From contig JAIQEY010000005.1 in assembly GCA_020073565.1 (NCBI GenBank), positions 62,001 through 126,000 on the forward strand: a DNA stretch of 64,000 nt. Reading direction: 5' to 3'. This stretch comes from Terriglobia bacterium (GTDB taxonomy: Bacteria > Acidobacteriota > Terriglobia > Terriglobales > Acidobacteriaceae). Positions 8,601-16,388 of this stretch are shown here, piece after piece; within the stretch, counting starts at the first letter, position 1, and each line of letters starts with the position of its first letter. The notes beneath the pieces are model-generated. The model was not told the origin of the DNA. It saw only the letters and a program-made list of their open reading frames with translations, and searched no databases. Both the position numbers and the translations under genes were made by a program.

Positions 8601-8972
8601 CGCAGATGGCCTCGGAGGTGGCGGACTGACCTCTTCGATGGGGGCTACGAATCGATAGCCCTTGCCGGTTACGGTTTGAACGAAGCGCGGTTGCTCGGGA
8701 TCGTCCTTGAGAACTTGCCGGATCTTGCGGATGGCCGCGTTGATCCCGCTTTCCGTGTCCAGGAAGACATCCTTCCCCCAAACTCTTTCGATGATCTGTT
8801 CCCGCGTTACCAGATCTCCGCGGCACTCGACTAACAGCAGCAGCAACTCCATGGGGATGCGCTCGAGCCGTAGGCGCTGGCCGGAACGACGGAGTTCGTA
8901 GGCGCAGAGATCGAGGTCGAAATCGTCGCCAAATCGGATTGGATCCGAGGTTTTGAGGGGGTTAGAAGCCAT
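5637..8972 (-). CDS. winged-helix / Ser-Thr protein kinase / TPR fusion receptor
   Basis: A 1111-residue protein. Residues 12-112 form a CadC/OmpR-type winged helix ending TVTGKGYRFVAPI. Residues about 143-430 form a Hanks-type kinase with a glycine loop LGGGGMGVVY, K172, the HRDIKPAN catalytic loop (D270), DFG at 288-290 and GTPSYLSPEQ. A single membrane helix follows at about 475-496. The rest, about 600 residues, should be periplasmic and carries TPR repeats (ALPYFKRAVELDPKFAHAYV; PRTNLGNIQLRLGRTEEGLA). DNA-binding and kinase parts are on the cytoplasmic side, so one membrane protein could both phosphorylate targets and touch DNA. The architecture is typical of Acidobacteria. Start: ATG at 8972. 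Targets are unknown. It is convergent with lldD and transcribed away from the exopolysaccharide locus. Confidence 0.92.
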   Translation of the reverse strand: MASNPLKTSDPIRFGDDFDLDLCAYELRRSGQRLRLERIPMELLLLLVECRGDLVTREQIIERVWGKDVFLDTESGINAAIRKIRQVLKDDPEQPRFVQTVTGKGYRFVAPIEEVSPPPPRPSAAPDKPFPSENLLGKKVSHYRILQMLGGGGMGVVYMAEDLKLGRRVAMKFLPGELASDPTAFERLQQEARAASALDHPNICSIYQLGEHEGQPFIVMQLLEGQTLREWIESGANQDASSRLKNMLDLAIQITDGLEAAHQRGIIHRDIKPANIFITRRGQAKILDFGVAKFVDAAELADAKSGVIPHPLEGSDDAASDKHLTRTGASIGTPSYLSPEQIRREKLDARTDLFSFGLVLYEMATCRRAFSGSTATLIQEAVLHSVVLPARQVQPEVPPELESIISRAVEKDRDLRYQSAASIRADLCGLRVPQPDASNVAETDGDSSPLVSPALQKAGEGANNSRGRSLQTRQKLLAVALALVLVGSVVSGSLYLRARSMNRLTAEDTIVLGDFANSSGDPIFDDTLKQALIVTLRQSPFLNILPESKIRKTLKLMTREPGTPLTPPLASEVCQRAGSKAYVAGAIGTLGSEYVLGLKAVNCRTGDTLAEEQVTASNKEKVLNALGGAARELRSELGESLNTVQKFDVPLEEATTSSLDALQAFSQGTKVWLTRGEAEALPYFKRAVELDPKFAHAYVSLGTVYRNSSQFGLAAESMSKAYELRDRASERERFSILGHYYGGVTGELEKAIPAYEQWQKSYPSDPTPRTNLGNIQLRLGRTEEGLAQHRQALRLEPNSVLIYENLALANTYLNRPDEAQAMVQAAFARNLDDPTLHAMLLEIAARHGDAATVQQQVSWAMGKPGVEDIFLAEQAEIEASVGHIMKAREFTRRAVASAVRSGSNETAAFWQVQGALHDAEVGNLREAREQAEAALSLATNRDIEILAAVAFARAKNNDRARAIAARLNSNAPLDTIIQNYWLPSIRAAVELNRANGNAALESLQPAIPYELGNPMPEATLYPVYLRGEALLQSHQAAEAAAQFRTVFAHPAMTTMLTTATANLELGRAHAMSGDSAGAKKAYQDFLTRWKDADPDVPILKQARTEYAKLAQ

Positions 8973-9502
8973 GCCGCACGGCCAAACAAAGTGGGGCTAA
9001 TTCTACATCGGATTCACTCCGATCGCGCAAACCCAATCGGGCTAACGCTACGATGGCCCCATTTCATGCGGCTCGAAACGGTGCAGCTGCAGCCGTGCCA
9101 ACCGTGAGGGACGTCGGAGATGCCCTTCGGGTGCGCCAATTCAGCGGTTTCGCAAAGACTTCCCTTCCTCTTCCAACTGAGTGAGGTTGCGAAACACCGC
9201 AGGAGTGGAATTCGTGAAGCTTCGGATGACAGCGCCAACGCCGGGGTGCCCCACAAGAGTTTGTGCCTCAGTGTCCGAGTACCGGCTTAGGACAAGAAAC
9301 CCGATTTGGTTCCCGCATCGGGAATTGCCGGAAAGATAGTCCACCACGAACTTGTAACTCCAACGAGCCAAAAGGCAAGCACAAGTCCGTGATGCGCAGC
9401 ATTGATGGCAGGGTAAGTGCAATCAGGGGTATCGGCAGTCACTCCAAGATAAGTAAGTTATAAACCACCCACGCTAAGTGGGGATAGCGAAGCTTCACTC
9501 GA
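8973..9502. other. 530-base intergenic region between kinase and exopolysaccharide locus
   Basis: This gap separates two divergent transcription units and should hold both promoters. No clear -35/-10 pair was recognised. On the minus strand, bases 9141-9350 give an open stretch reading LVLSRYSDTEAQTLVGHPGV and FTNSTPAVFRNLTQLEEE, which has a protein-like composition but no start or recognised family; it may be a gene remnant. A small hairpin lies just before the antiterminator gene. Confidence 0.4.
9468..9482 (+). promoter_or_regulatory. small leader hairpin ahead of the antiterminator gene
   Basis: The arms CCCAC and GTGGG enclose the loop GCTAA, ending 20 bases before the ATG of the NusG-like gene and followed by GATAGCG. 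RfaH-type factors act at short leader elements with a GGCGGTAGCGTG consensus; the local GGGGATAGCG is only faintly similar. A role in recruitment or pausing is a guess; a five-base stem can easily arise by chance. Confidence 0.2.
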
Positions 9503-10162
9503 ATGGAAACGGAAACGCAAATCATGCAGTCGAGTTTGGCAAGACACCTACCAACAGAACCGCTGGTCGAGCAGTTGGCGGCGGCTCGGAAAGGTTCTGC
9601 GGCGTGGTATGCCGCTTACACCAATTCGCACCACGAGAAACGCGTGGCTTCGTACCTTACCGAGCGCCAGATCGAATCGTTCTTGCCCCTGTATTCAACC
9701 CGTCGCCGTTGGAAAAACCGATGCCAGATGAATCTCGAGATGCCACTGTTTCCAAATTATGTGTTTGTGCACATCGACCCGCGGGAACGCGTGCACGTGC
9801 TCGAGGTGCCAGGTGTGCTGTCGATAGTTGGGTCTGGACGAATCCTCATGCCTCTCCCCGATTTTGAAATCGAGACACTTCGCTCCGGTCTCGGACAACG
9901 GAACATTGAGCCCCACCCCTATCTGGTCGTTGGGGAATGGGTGCGCATCAAAGCTGGACCGATGATGGGGATGGAAGGCGTGCTCCTCCGCAAGAAAAAC
10001 AACTTCCGGGTTGTGCTCGCGCTCGACGTCATCATGCAAAGCGTGGCGGTGGAGGTCGATGCGGACGATTTGGAACCGGCCTCGAAGTGCGCCAGCCGCG
10101 TCGTCCTGCGCCCGATTTCGCCGGGCGGCCCAACCGGCATCCAGCCCTGCAGGGCGCTCTAA
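9503..10162 (+). CDS. NusG/RfaH-like specialised transcription antiterminator
   Basis: A 219-residue member of the NusG superfamily. The NGN domain is clear (AAWYAAYTNSHHEKRVASYL, then ESFLPLYSTRRRWKNR, PLFPNYVFVHIDPRERVHVL, VPGVLSIVG) and a KOW domain follows (VGEWVRIKAGPMMGMEGVLL). Housekeeping NusG is usually encoded beside secE and ribosomal genes; a copy at the head of a polysaccharide operon is typical of RfaH, UpxY or LoaP-type factors that ride RNA polymerase and suppress termination in that operon. All genes to 26.8 kb follow on the same strand, and the next gene starts four bases later. It therefore probably controls the locus. No strong ribosome-binding site is seen; an ATG at 9524 is an alternative start. 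Confidence 0.9.
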   Translation: METETQIMQSSLARHLPTEPLVEQLAAARKGSAAWYAAYTNSHHEKRVASYLTERQIESFLPLYSTRRRWKNRCQMNLEMPLFPNYVFVHIDPRERVHVLEVPGVLSIVGSGRILMPLPDFEIETLRSGLGQRNIEPHPYLVVGEWVRIKAGPMMGMEGVLLRKKNNFRVVLALDVIMQSVAVEVDADDLEPASKCASRVVLRPISPGGPTGIQPCRAL

Positions 10163-10165
10163 AAC

Positions 10166-12697
10166 ATGTTATTTCCTGACACATTCCGGTGGTGTCTTTG
10201 CCAGTCTGTGGCCGTGGCTGCGCTCTTCGGTGTAACGGGAAACTCGTGCTGGGCTTCCGGCCCCGAAACTCCGCGACCCTGCGCCCGTCTGAGTGCCACC
10301 CAGAGTATGAGGCAAAGGGAAGACAGACATTCCGTCGGACAACCCGGCGCAGACCCCGCCGAAAGAAGTCGAGCAGAAAAGCCGGTCTTGGCGTTCGGTT
10401 TCGCCTGGACGCACCTGGCGCAGAATCTTGCGTGCGATCAGAAAACGATCTGGACCAGTCCACTGCATCTCGGTGCGCTGCCTACCCGAGACAGAAGCTG
10501 GCTCGTTCCTTTTGGAGTTGGCACCCTGAGCCTGGTGATGGCCGACCACGACATCATGCGGCATTTCGGAAGCTCCCCGGCTGCCCCCAGCAACCGTTTT
10601 GGCACCTACGGACTCGCGGTCATGATCGGCAGCACTGCGACCTTGTACCTGCATGGAGCGGCCACGAACGACGACCAGAGGCGCGAGACCGGTTTTCTGG
10701 CGGGGGAAGCGGCGGTCAACAGCGTACTCGTGGGTCAAGCGTTGAAACTCGCATTCCAGAGACCGCGGCCCAACGCCGTGAATGCCGGCAGTTTCGGAGC
10801 GGGGGGCGCCTCGTTTCCCTCGGAACATGCCCTGGCTGCATGGTCGATCGCCACTGTCATCGTGCACGAATATCCCGGACCGTTAACCAAACTGCTGGCT
10901 TACGGCGGCGCCACCGGAATCAGTCTTTCGCGGATCACCTCCCGCCAGCACTTCCCCTCCGACGTGGTCGTGGGCAGCGCTCTCGGCTATCTGATTGGGC
11001 GGTATGTGTACCGGGCGCACCACGACCCGGAGTTGCCGGGGGGGCGCGCGAACGACTTCAACCGGGATTTCGAAGAACAAGAGCCCCCGCACGCGCGTAC
11101 CCCTGCCGAACTCGGATCACCATCCGTTCCGCTGGACTCCTGGGTTTATGGCGCGTTTGACCGCTTGGCCGCACTCGGGTATGCACCGAGCGCCTACGCC
11201 AATTTACGGCCTTGGACGCGTATGGAATGTGCCCGGATCATCGCCGCCGCCAGCGAGGACCTGGACATCAACGACCTGAGCGCTGACGGCAACCCTCCTT
11301 CGGAGGCGTACCGCCTCCACGTGGCTCTCAAGACCGAGTTCTCGACTGAACTCGAGCGTTTCCACGGTTCCAGCGCTTCTGATGTCCGGATCGACAGCAT
11401 TTATGCAATCTACGGCGGCATCGCGGGCACGCCGCTCGACGACGGTTATCACTTCGGCCAGACCCTGATCAACGACTTCGGCCGCCCCTACGGCCAGGGT
11501 TCCAACCTGGTCAGCGGGGCTTCGGCATCGGGATCGGCAGGGCCGGTGGCGTTCTATGTGCGCGGCGAGTATCAGCACGCAGCCGCGCTTCCTGCCTACA
11601 CTCAGTCAGTACAGCAGATGCTCGGCTCAATCGACGTGACGCCGCCGCAACTTCCGATCCACACGACCGTGCTCAATCAGTTTCGACTCCTGGACGCTTA
11701 CGCCGCGTGGAACTTCAAAACCATCCAGATCTCGGCTGGCCGGCAAAGTCTGTGGTGGGGGCCCAGCCACGGTGGACCAGCAAGCTTCAGCAACAACGCC
11801 GAACCCATGGACATGGTGCGTCTGACGAACCCCTCGCCCTGGCGGCTGCCGACGTTCTTGCACTGGCTGGGGCCGATGCGCTGGGACTTCTTCTTCGGAT
11901 TGATGGCCGGGCACCGCTATCCCGCCGATCCGGCCGTGGAGGGCCAGAAGATCAGTTTCAAACCGACGCCCAACCTTGAATTCGGGTTCTCGCGCACCAT
12001 CGTGTTCCAGCCCGTGACTCTCGGCATGTTTTGGAGAGGTTTCAGCAGTTTCGGGGACAACAAAACTACCCTACCCGGCAGCGCGGCCGACGTGGGTGAC
12101 CGGCGCAGTGGTTTCGATTTCAGCTATCGCATTCCCGGCCTCCGGCAATGGCTGGTTCTGTACAACGACGGCATGACCGACGACGATACGTCGCCGCTGG
12201 GGGCGCCGCAGCGCGCGCTGATGAATCCGGGCATTTACCTGCCGCAGATTCCCAGCATCCCGAAACTCGAGTTTCGTGCCGAGATGGTGTGGTCAGATCC
12301 TCCCGCGCTCTCCAGCCGAGGCGGCAAATACGTCTATTACAACGGCGCTTACCACGATTCCTACACCAACGGGGGACACTTGCTCGGTTCCTGGGTGGGC
12401 CGGGAGGGCCACGGCCTTCAACTCTGGAGTACTTATTGGCTTTCGCCCCGCAACTCGTTGCAGGTGGGATACCGCAACGCTCACGTAGACCGCGACTTTA
12501 TTCCGGCAGGCGGCAGCATTCACGATTTCTTCGCTCACTCAACTTTTCAACTGGGTTCGGAAATCGAGATTTCCACGTTTTTCCAATATGAGCGTTGGAA
12601 CTTTCCCGTTCTGTCACCGCTTGCGGGACCAAACACCGTGGCCTCGCTCGAGTTTACCTACCACCCCAAGTGGCGCAAGGCGCTGAATTTTCAATGA
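10166..12697 (+). CDS. PAP2 phosphatase - Wzi-type capsule assembly fusion protein
   Basis: An 843-residue exported protein. It begins with a signal-like stretch (CQSVAVAALFGVTGNSCWAS). A PAP2 domain follows at about residues 95-285 with the three family motifs: KLAFQRPRP, a PSEH version of the usual PSGH, and SRITSRQHFPSD. From about residue 330 to the end the sequence is of the Wzi/capsule-assembly outer-membrane barrel type, with GRQSLWWGPSHGG and many aromatic beta strands (WRLPTFLHWLGPMRWDFFFG). Wzi anchors or organises capsule at the cell surface; PAP2 enzymes remove phosphate from polyprenyl or other phosphates. The fusion may link carrier-lipid recycling or glycan trimming to surface attachment (inference). 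It starts four bases after the antiterminator gene and ends ten bases before the exporter. Confidence 0.88.
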   Translation: MLFPDTFRWCLCQSVAVAALFGVTGNSCWASGPETPRPCARLSATQSMRQREDRHSVGQPGADPAERSRAEKPVLAFGFAWTHLAQNLACDQKTIWTSPLHLGALPTRDRSWLVPFGVGTLSLVMADHDIMRHFGSSPAAPSNRFGTYGLAVMIGSTATLYLHGAATNDDQRRETGFLAGEAAVNSVLVGQALKLAFQRPRPNAVNAGSFGAGGASFPSEHALAAWSIATVIVHEYPGPLTKLLAYGGATGISLSRITSRQHFPSDVVVGSALGYLIGRYVYRAHHDPELPGGRANDFNRDFEEQEPPHARTPAELGSPSVPLDSWVYGAFDRLAALGYAPSAYANLRPWTRMECARIIAAASEDLDINDLSADGNPPSEAYRLHVALKTEFSTELERFHGSSASDVRIDSIYAIYGGIAGTPLDDGYHFGQTLINDFGRPYGQGSNLVSGASASGSAGPVAFYVRGEYQHAAALPAYTQSVQQMLGSIDVTPPQLPIHTTVLNQFRLLDAYAAWNFKTIQISAGRQSLWWGPSHGGPASFSNNAEPMDMVRLTNPSPWRLPTFLHWLGPMRWDFFFGLMAGHRYPADPAVEGQKISFKPTPNLEFGFSRTIVFQPVTLGMFWRGFSSFGDNKTTLPGSAADVGDRRSGFDFSYRIPGLRQWLVLYNDGMTDDDTSPLGAPQRALMNPGIYLPQIPSIPKLEFRAEMVWSDPPALSSRGGKYVYYNGAYHDSYTNGGHLLGSWVGREGHGLQLWSTYWLSPRNSLQVGYRNAHVDRDFIPAGGSIHDFFAHSTFQLGSEIEISTFFQYERWNFPVLSPLAGPNTVASLEFTYHPKWRKALNFQ

Positions 12698-12707
12698 GCT
12701 TCGAACC

Positions 12708-15017
12708 ATGATCCTGGAAACAGCGGTTTTGCAGGCAATGATCTCCGAAAAGCGATTCTCCGAAAGACGTACGCCCCGCGTCCCATCGTGCCAGCCGGCC
12801 CGCTGGATCCGAACGGTGCTGCTCGGCCTCCTCGCCTGGTCCGGTTTCGGGTTGGCCCAAACCACGCCGCGCACGCCGATGTCGAACGATCCGCAATGCG
12901 CGGAGAAGGACTGCCCGAACGCTCCCAGAACCACCGAGGGCAGCGCCCATTCGCTGCCCGCCACAGCGGGAAGTCAAGCAATAACAATGACCGCGCCGCC
13001 TCCCACTGAGGCCATGCCTGTGAAGACGGATGCGATTGCTGACCTGCCACCCAGCGAATTCCGGGAATTTGTCGCCAGTTCCCTGGGCCACAGATTGCCC
13101 ATCTATGGATCCAACCTGTTTGATCGCGTCCCCAGTACCTTCGCTCCGGTCGACCGGATTCCGGTGACCGACGACTACATGATTGGACCGGGAGACGAGG
13201 TTCTGATCCGGGCCTGGGGACAGATTGACCTGGACGGCAGACTGGTGGTCGACCGGGGAGGCGAGGTCTTCCTGCCCAAAGTGGGCACCCTGTCCGTGGC
13301 CGGGCTGAAATACCAGCAACTGCCAGAGTATTTCCGGACCGCGATTGGGAGAGTATTCCGTAATTTCGATTTGACGGTCAGCCTGGGACAGTTACGTTCC
13401 ATTCAAGTGTTTGTCGTGGGACAGGCTCGGCGGCCCGGAAACTATACCGTCAGTTCCCTGAGCACGCTGGTCAACGCCCTGTTCGCCTCGGGCGGGCCAT
13501 CGGGCAGCGGCTCCATGCGGCACATCCAACTGAAGCGGAATAACGTCGTGGTCACGGAATTCGATTTCTATGACCTGCTTTTGAGAGGGGACAAGTCGAA
13601 GGACACGAGATTATTGCCCGGGGATGTGATCTACATCCCGCCCACCGGGCCGTCCATCGCCATCGCTGGCAGCGTGAATGTGCCGGCGATTTACGAACTG
13701 CGGGACGGGACGACGCTCGCAAGCGCGGTCGAGATGGCGGGGGGGCTCGCGACCACCGCGGATGGACAAAAAGCGATCGTGGAACGAATCGAAAACCATG
13801 GTACCCGCCGCGTCGAAGAATTTCCCCTGGATGGACAAGGTCTGGACCGTCTTTTGAAGGATGGGGACGTGGTCCGCATCTTCTCACTCTCTCCCCGTTT
13901 TCAAAATGCGGTGACGCTGCGCGGAAATGTCGCGCACCCCGGACGCGTGGAATGGCATCGCGGCATGCGGCTCAAGGATCTGATCCCGAACCAGGACGCT
14001 CTGGTCACGCGTGACTACTGGAGTGCTGCCAACTCGGGCGCGAAGCCGGATATCACGCGCAATGCTCCCGAGATCAACTGGGACTACGCGGTCATTCAAC
14101 GGCTGAACCCGCAAGACTTGACGCCGAGGCTGGTTCCCTTTGATTTGGGCAAACTGGTGCTCCAGGGAGACGAGCAAAACAACCTGGCGCTCGAACCGGG
14201 CGATATCATCATTATTTTTTCGCAGAACGATCTCGCGGTTCCGCTCGAAAAGAAGAGCACGTTCCTGCGCCTGGAGGGAGAGTTTCGAACCGCCGGTGTC
14301 TACCGAGCCGAAGCGGGCGAAACCGTCCGCCATCTGGTCGAACGCGTCGGCGGATTCACGCCGAATGCCTATCTTTACGGGGCTGAATTCACGCGCGAAT
14401 CAGTGCGCGTCGCGCAGCAGAAGGGCCTCGACGAGATGATCGAGAAGCTCGAGCAAGACATTTCCCGAAGTGCGCTGGCGAGTTCTGCCGTCACGCCGGA
14501 AGAAGTTGCCGACCACCGAGCGAAACTGGAAGCGCAGCGGCAACTGGTGGAGAAGCTCCGGCAAATCAAGGCGACCGGACGCTTGGTCCTCGATCTGAAA
14601 CCGGATTCCGCGCGGGCGGACGACCTGCCGGACATCACGCTCGAAGATGGTGACCGTTTGGCGGTCCCTTACCGCCCGTCGACGGTCGCAATTTTGGGTG
14701 CGGTCTACAACAAAACTTCGTTCTTGTATCGGCGAGAGGAGCGGGTGGACGGCTACCTGAAGCGGGCCGGCGGGCCGACCCGGGACGCGGACACCGGCCG
14801 CATGTTTGTAATTCGGGCCGACGGCTCTGTCGTCAGCAAGCAGTCAGTGAAGGGGTTGTGGAATGGAGGGTTCTCCTCCCTTCGCCTGATGCCGGGCGAT
14901 GCCATCATAGTTCCGGAGCGCCTCTCCCATGGCTCCTTCCTCCGGGGCTTGCGAGATTGGAGTCAGGTCTTCTCACAATTTGCCCTGGGCGCGGCGGCCG
15001 TCAGGGTCATTCAATAA
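12708..15017 (+). CDS. Wza-like polysaccharide export protein with SLBB domains
   Basis: A 769-residue secreted protein. The hydrophobic export signal lies near residues 30-45 (LLGLLAWSGFGLAQ). The polysaccharide-export core begins with YMIGPGDEVLIRAWGQIDLD and continues with LPKVGTLSVAGLKY. SLBB-type repeats follow, for example VFVVGQARRPGNYTVSSL, IAGSVNVPAIYELRDGTT, VTLRGNVAHPGRVEWHRG, LRLEGEFRTAGVYRAEAGET and VAILGAVYNKTSFLY. It is longer than E. coli Wza and resembles the multi-SLBB exporters of myxobacteria and acidobacteria. It should form the outer-membrane or periplasmic channel for the glycan. A nearby ATG at 12738 is an alternative start. The next gene begins ten bases after its stop. 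Confidence 0.9.
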   Translation: MILETAVLQAMISEKRFSERRTPRVPSCQPARWIRTVLLGLLAWSGFGLAQTTPRTPMSNDPQCAEKDCPNAPRTTEGSAHSLPATAGSQAITMTAPPPTEAMPVKTDAIADLPPSEFREFVASSLGHRLPIYGSNLFDRVPSTFAPVDRIPVTDDYMIGPGDEVLIRAWGQIDLDGRLVVDRGGEVFLPKVGTLSVAGLKYQQLPEYFRTAIGRVFRNFDLTVSLGQLRSIQVFVVGQARRPGNYTVSSLSTLVNALFASGGPSGSGSMRHIQLKRNNVVVTEFDFYDLLLRGDKSKDTRLLPGDVIYIPPTGPSIAIAGSVNVPAIYELRDGTTLASAVEMAGGLATTADGQKAIVERIENHGTRRVEEFPLDGQGLDRLLKDGDVVRIFSLSPRFQNAVTLRGNVAHPGRVEWHRGMRLKDLIPNQDALVTRDYWSAANSGAKPDITRNAPEINWDYAVIQRLNPQDLTPRLVPFDLGKLVLQGDEQNNLALEPGDIIIIFSQNDLAVPLEKKSTFLRLEGEFRTAGVYRAEAGETVRHLVERVGGFTPNAYLYGAEFTRESVRVAQQKGLDEMIEKLEQDISRSALASSAVTPEEVADHRAKLEAQRQLVEKLRQIKATGRLVLDLKPDSARADDLPDITLEDGDRLAVPYRPSTVAILGAVYNKTSFLYRREERVDGYLKRAGGPTRDADTGRMFVIRADGSVVSKQSVKGLWNGGFSSLRLMPGDAIIVPERLSHGSFLRGLRDWSQVFSQFALGAAAVRVIQ

Positions 15018-15027
15018 GGATCGAGCA

Positions 15028-16344
15028 ATGAACAGCATCACCACGGCCGAACCCGAGAGCACGGCCCCTGAATCCACCAACGATGATGTTCCCAACCCGA
15101 CCTCGCCCGGTTCGCGGAGGACATCGGGTGACATCCCCGGCGAACCTTACGAGTTCCACGTGCTCGATTTGCTGATCATTCTATCCCGGCGCAAGCAGGT
15201 CATACTGCGCACCACGTTGGCCGCAGCCGTTCTCGCTACCATCGTTTCGCTGCTCTTGCCCAATCGCTACACTGCTACTGCCAACATCCTACCTCCTCAG
15301 CAAAGCCCGTCGCTGGCCGCGTCGATGATCGGGCAACTGGGTGCCCTGGGACCCATGGCAGCGTTGGCGCAGAAAGATCTCGGGCTGAAGAATCCCAATG
15401 ATCTTTATGTGGGCATGCTGCGGTGCCGCACGGTGGAAGATGCGTTGATCCGCCGCTTCGACTTGCTCCGGGGTTATCGCGACAAAAGAATGTCGGACGC
15501 GCGCCGGGATCTCGAAAGCGCCAGCAGCATCGTGCTCGCCAAAGAGGGTTTCATCAGCATTTCGGTCGAGGACAAAGACCGCAGCCGCGCACCCCAGATC
15601 GCCAACGCATACGTGGAACAGCTGCGCAAGCTGACGCAAGACCTCGCGGTCACGGAAGCCGGACAGCGGCGCGTATTTTTCGAGCGGCAGATGGAGGTGG
15701 CGAAGAACAATCTGGCTGACGCGGAACAGGCGTTGAAGCAGACCGAGCAGAAAACGGGCCTGATCCAGTGGGATGGTCAGGCCAAGGCAATCATCGAGTC
15801 GGTGGTGAAACTGCGCGCGGCGATCGCCGCCAAGGAAGTGGAATTGCACGCCATGCGTCTGTTTTCGACCGAGCAGAATCCCGACGTCAGGCTGGGCGAA
15901 CAGCAACTCTCCGGTATGCGCGCACAGCTGGCTCGCATGGAAAAGGAAAGCAGTGGCCCGGGCAATGTCGTGGGCAGTGTCCAGGTTCCGGCCGGCAACG
16001 TCCCGGAAGCCGGCCTGCAGTATGTCCGCAGGCTGCGTGATCTGAAGTATGCCGAGGCCATCTGGGAGCTGCTGACGAAACAGTATGAAGCGGCACGGCT
16101 CGATGAGGCGAAAACCGCAGCCGTGATCCAGGTCCTCGACCCCGCTATTGAACCGGACCGGAAATCCTCGCCCAAGCGGACTTGGATCATCGCAATCGTG
16201 ACGCTGCTGGGGTTCTTCGGTTCGATGGGGTACGTCTTGCTGGCCGAGGCCTTTTGCCGGCTGCGTTTGAACCCCGAGGTCGATGCCCGCTGGACGATGT
16301 TGAGGACATGTGTGTTTCCGCCGCATTTCCAGCCACATGCTTAG
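15028..16344 (+). CDS. Wzz-type polysaccharide co-polymerase (chain length determinant)
   Basis: A 438-residue inner-membrane protein with one membrane helix near residues 50-75 (LRTTLAAAVLATIVSLLL), a long periplasmic helical part with coiled-coil character (FFERQMEVAKNNLADAEQAL) and a second helix near the end (WIIAIVTLLGFFGSMGYVLL). The N-terminal motif YEFHVLDLLIILSRRKQVIL is typical of the Wzz/GumC family. It sets glycan chain length with the polymerase. There is no C-terminal BY-tyrosine-kinase domain and no separate one nearby. The ATG at 15028 is chosen because AAGGA lies eight bases before it; an upstream in-frame start inside the exporter gene is unlikely. Confidence 0.88.
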   Translation: MNSITTAEPESTAPESTNDDVPNPTSPGSRRTSGDIPGEPYEFHVLDLLIILSRRKQVILRTTLAAAVLATIVSLLLPNRYTATANILPPQQSPSLAASMIGQLGALGPMAALAQKDLGLKNPNDLYVGMLRCRTVEDALIRRFDLLRGYRDKRMSDARRDLESASSIVLAKEGFISISVEDKDRSRAPQIANAYVEQLRKLTQDLAVTEAGQRRVFFERQMEVAKNNLADAEQALKQTEQKTGLIQWDGQAKAIIESVVKLRAAIAAKEVELHAMRLFSTEQNPDVRLGEQQLSGMRAQLARMEKESSGPGNVVGSVQVPAGNVPEAGLQYVRRLRDLKYAEAIWELLTKQYEAARLDEAKTAAVIQVLDPAIEPDRKSSPKRTWIIAIVTLLGFFGSMGYVLLAEAFCRLRLNPEVDARWTMLRTCVFPPHFQPHA

Positions 16345-16388
16345 CCCAGCCCGCTCTTGGCCAGCGTCAATCTCTTAACTCAACTGCG

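Noticed and set aside
9380..9502. JUMPstart/ops element of the enterobacterial type
   Set aside because: No match to GGCGGTAGCGTG; only GGGGATAGCG, which is too weak.
10189..11160. 323-codon frame within the PAP2-Wzi gene
   Set aside because: Arg/Gly-rich shadow in another frame; the long frame has all PAP2 motifs.
15289..16338. 349-codon frame antisense to the Wzz-like gene
   Set aside because: Composition (His/Gln/Arg-rich, no domain) is that of an antisense shadow.
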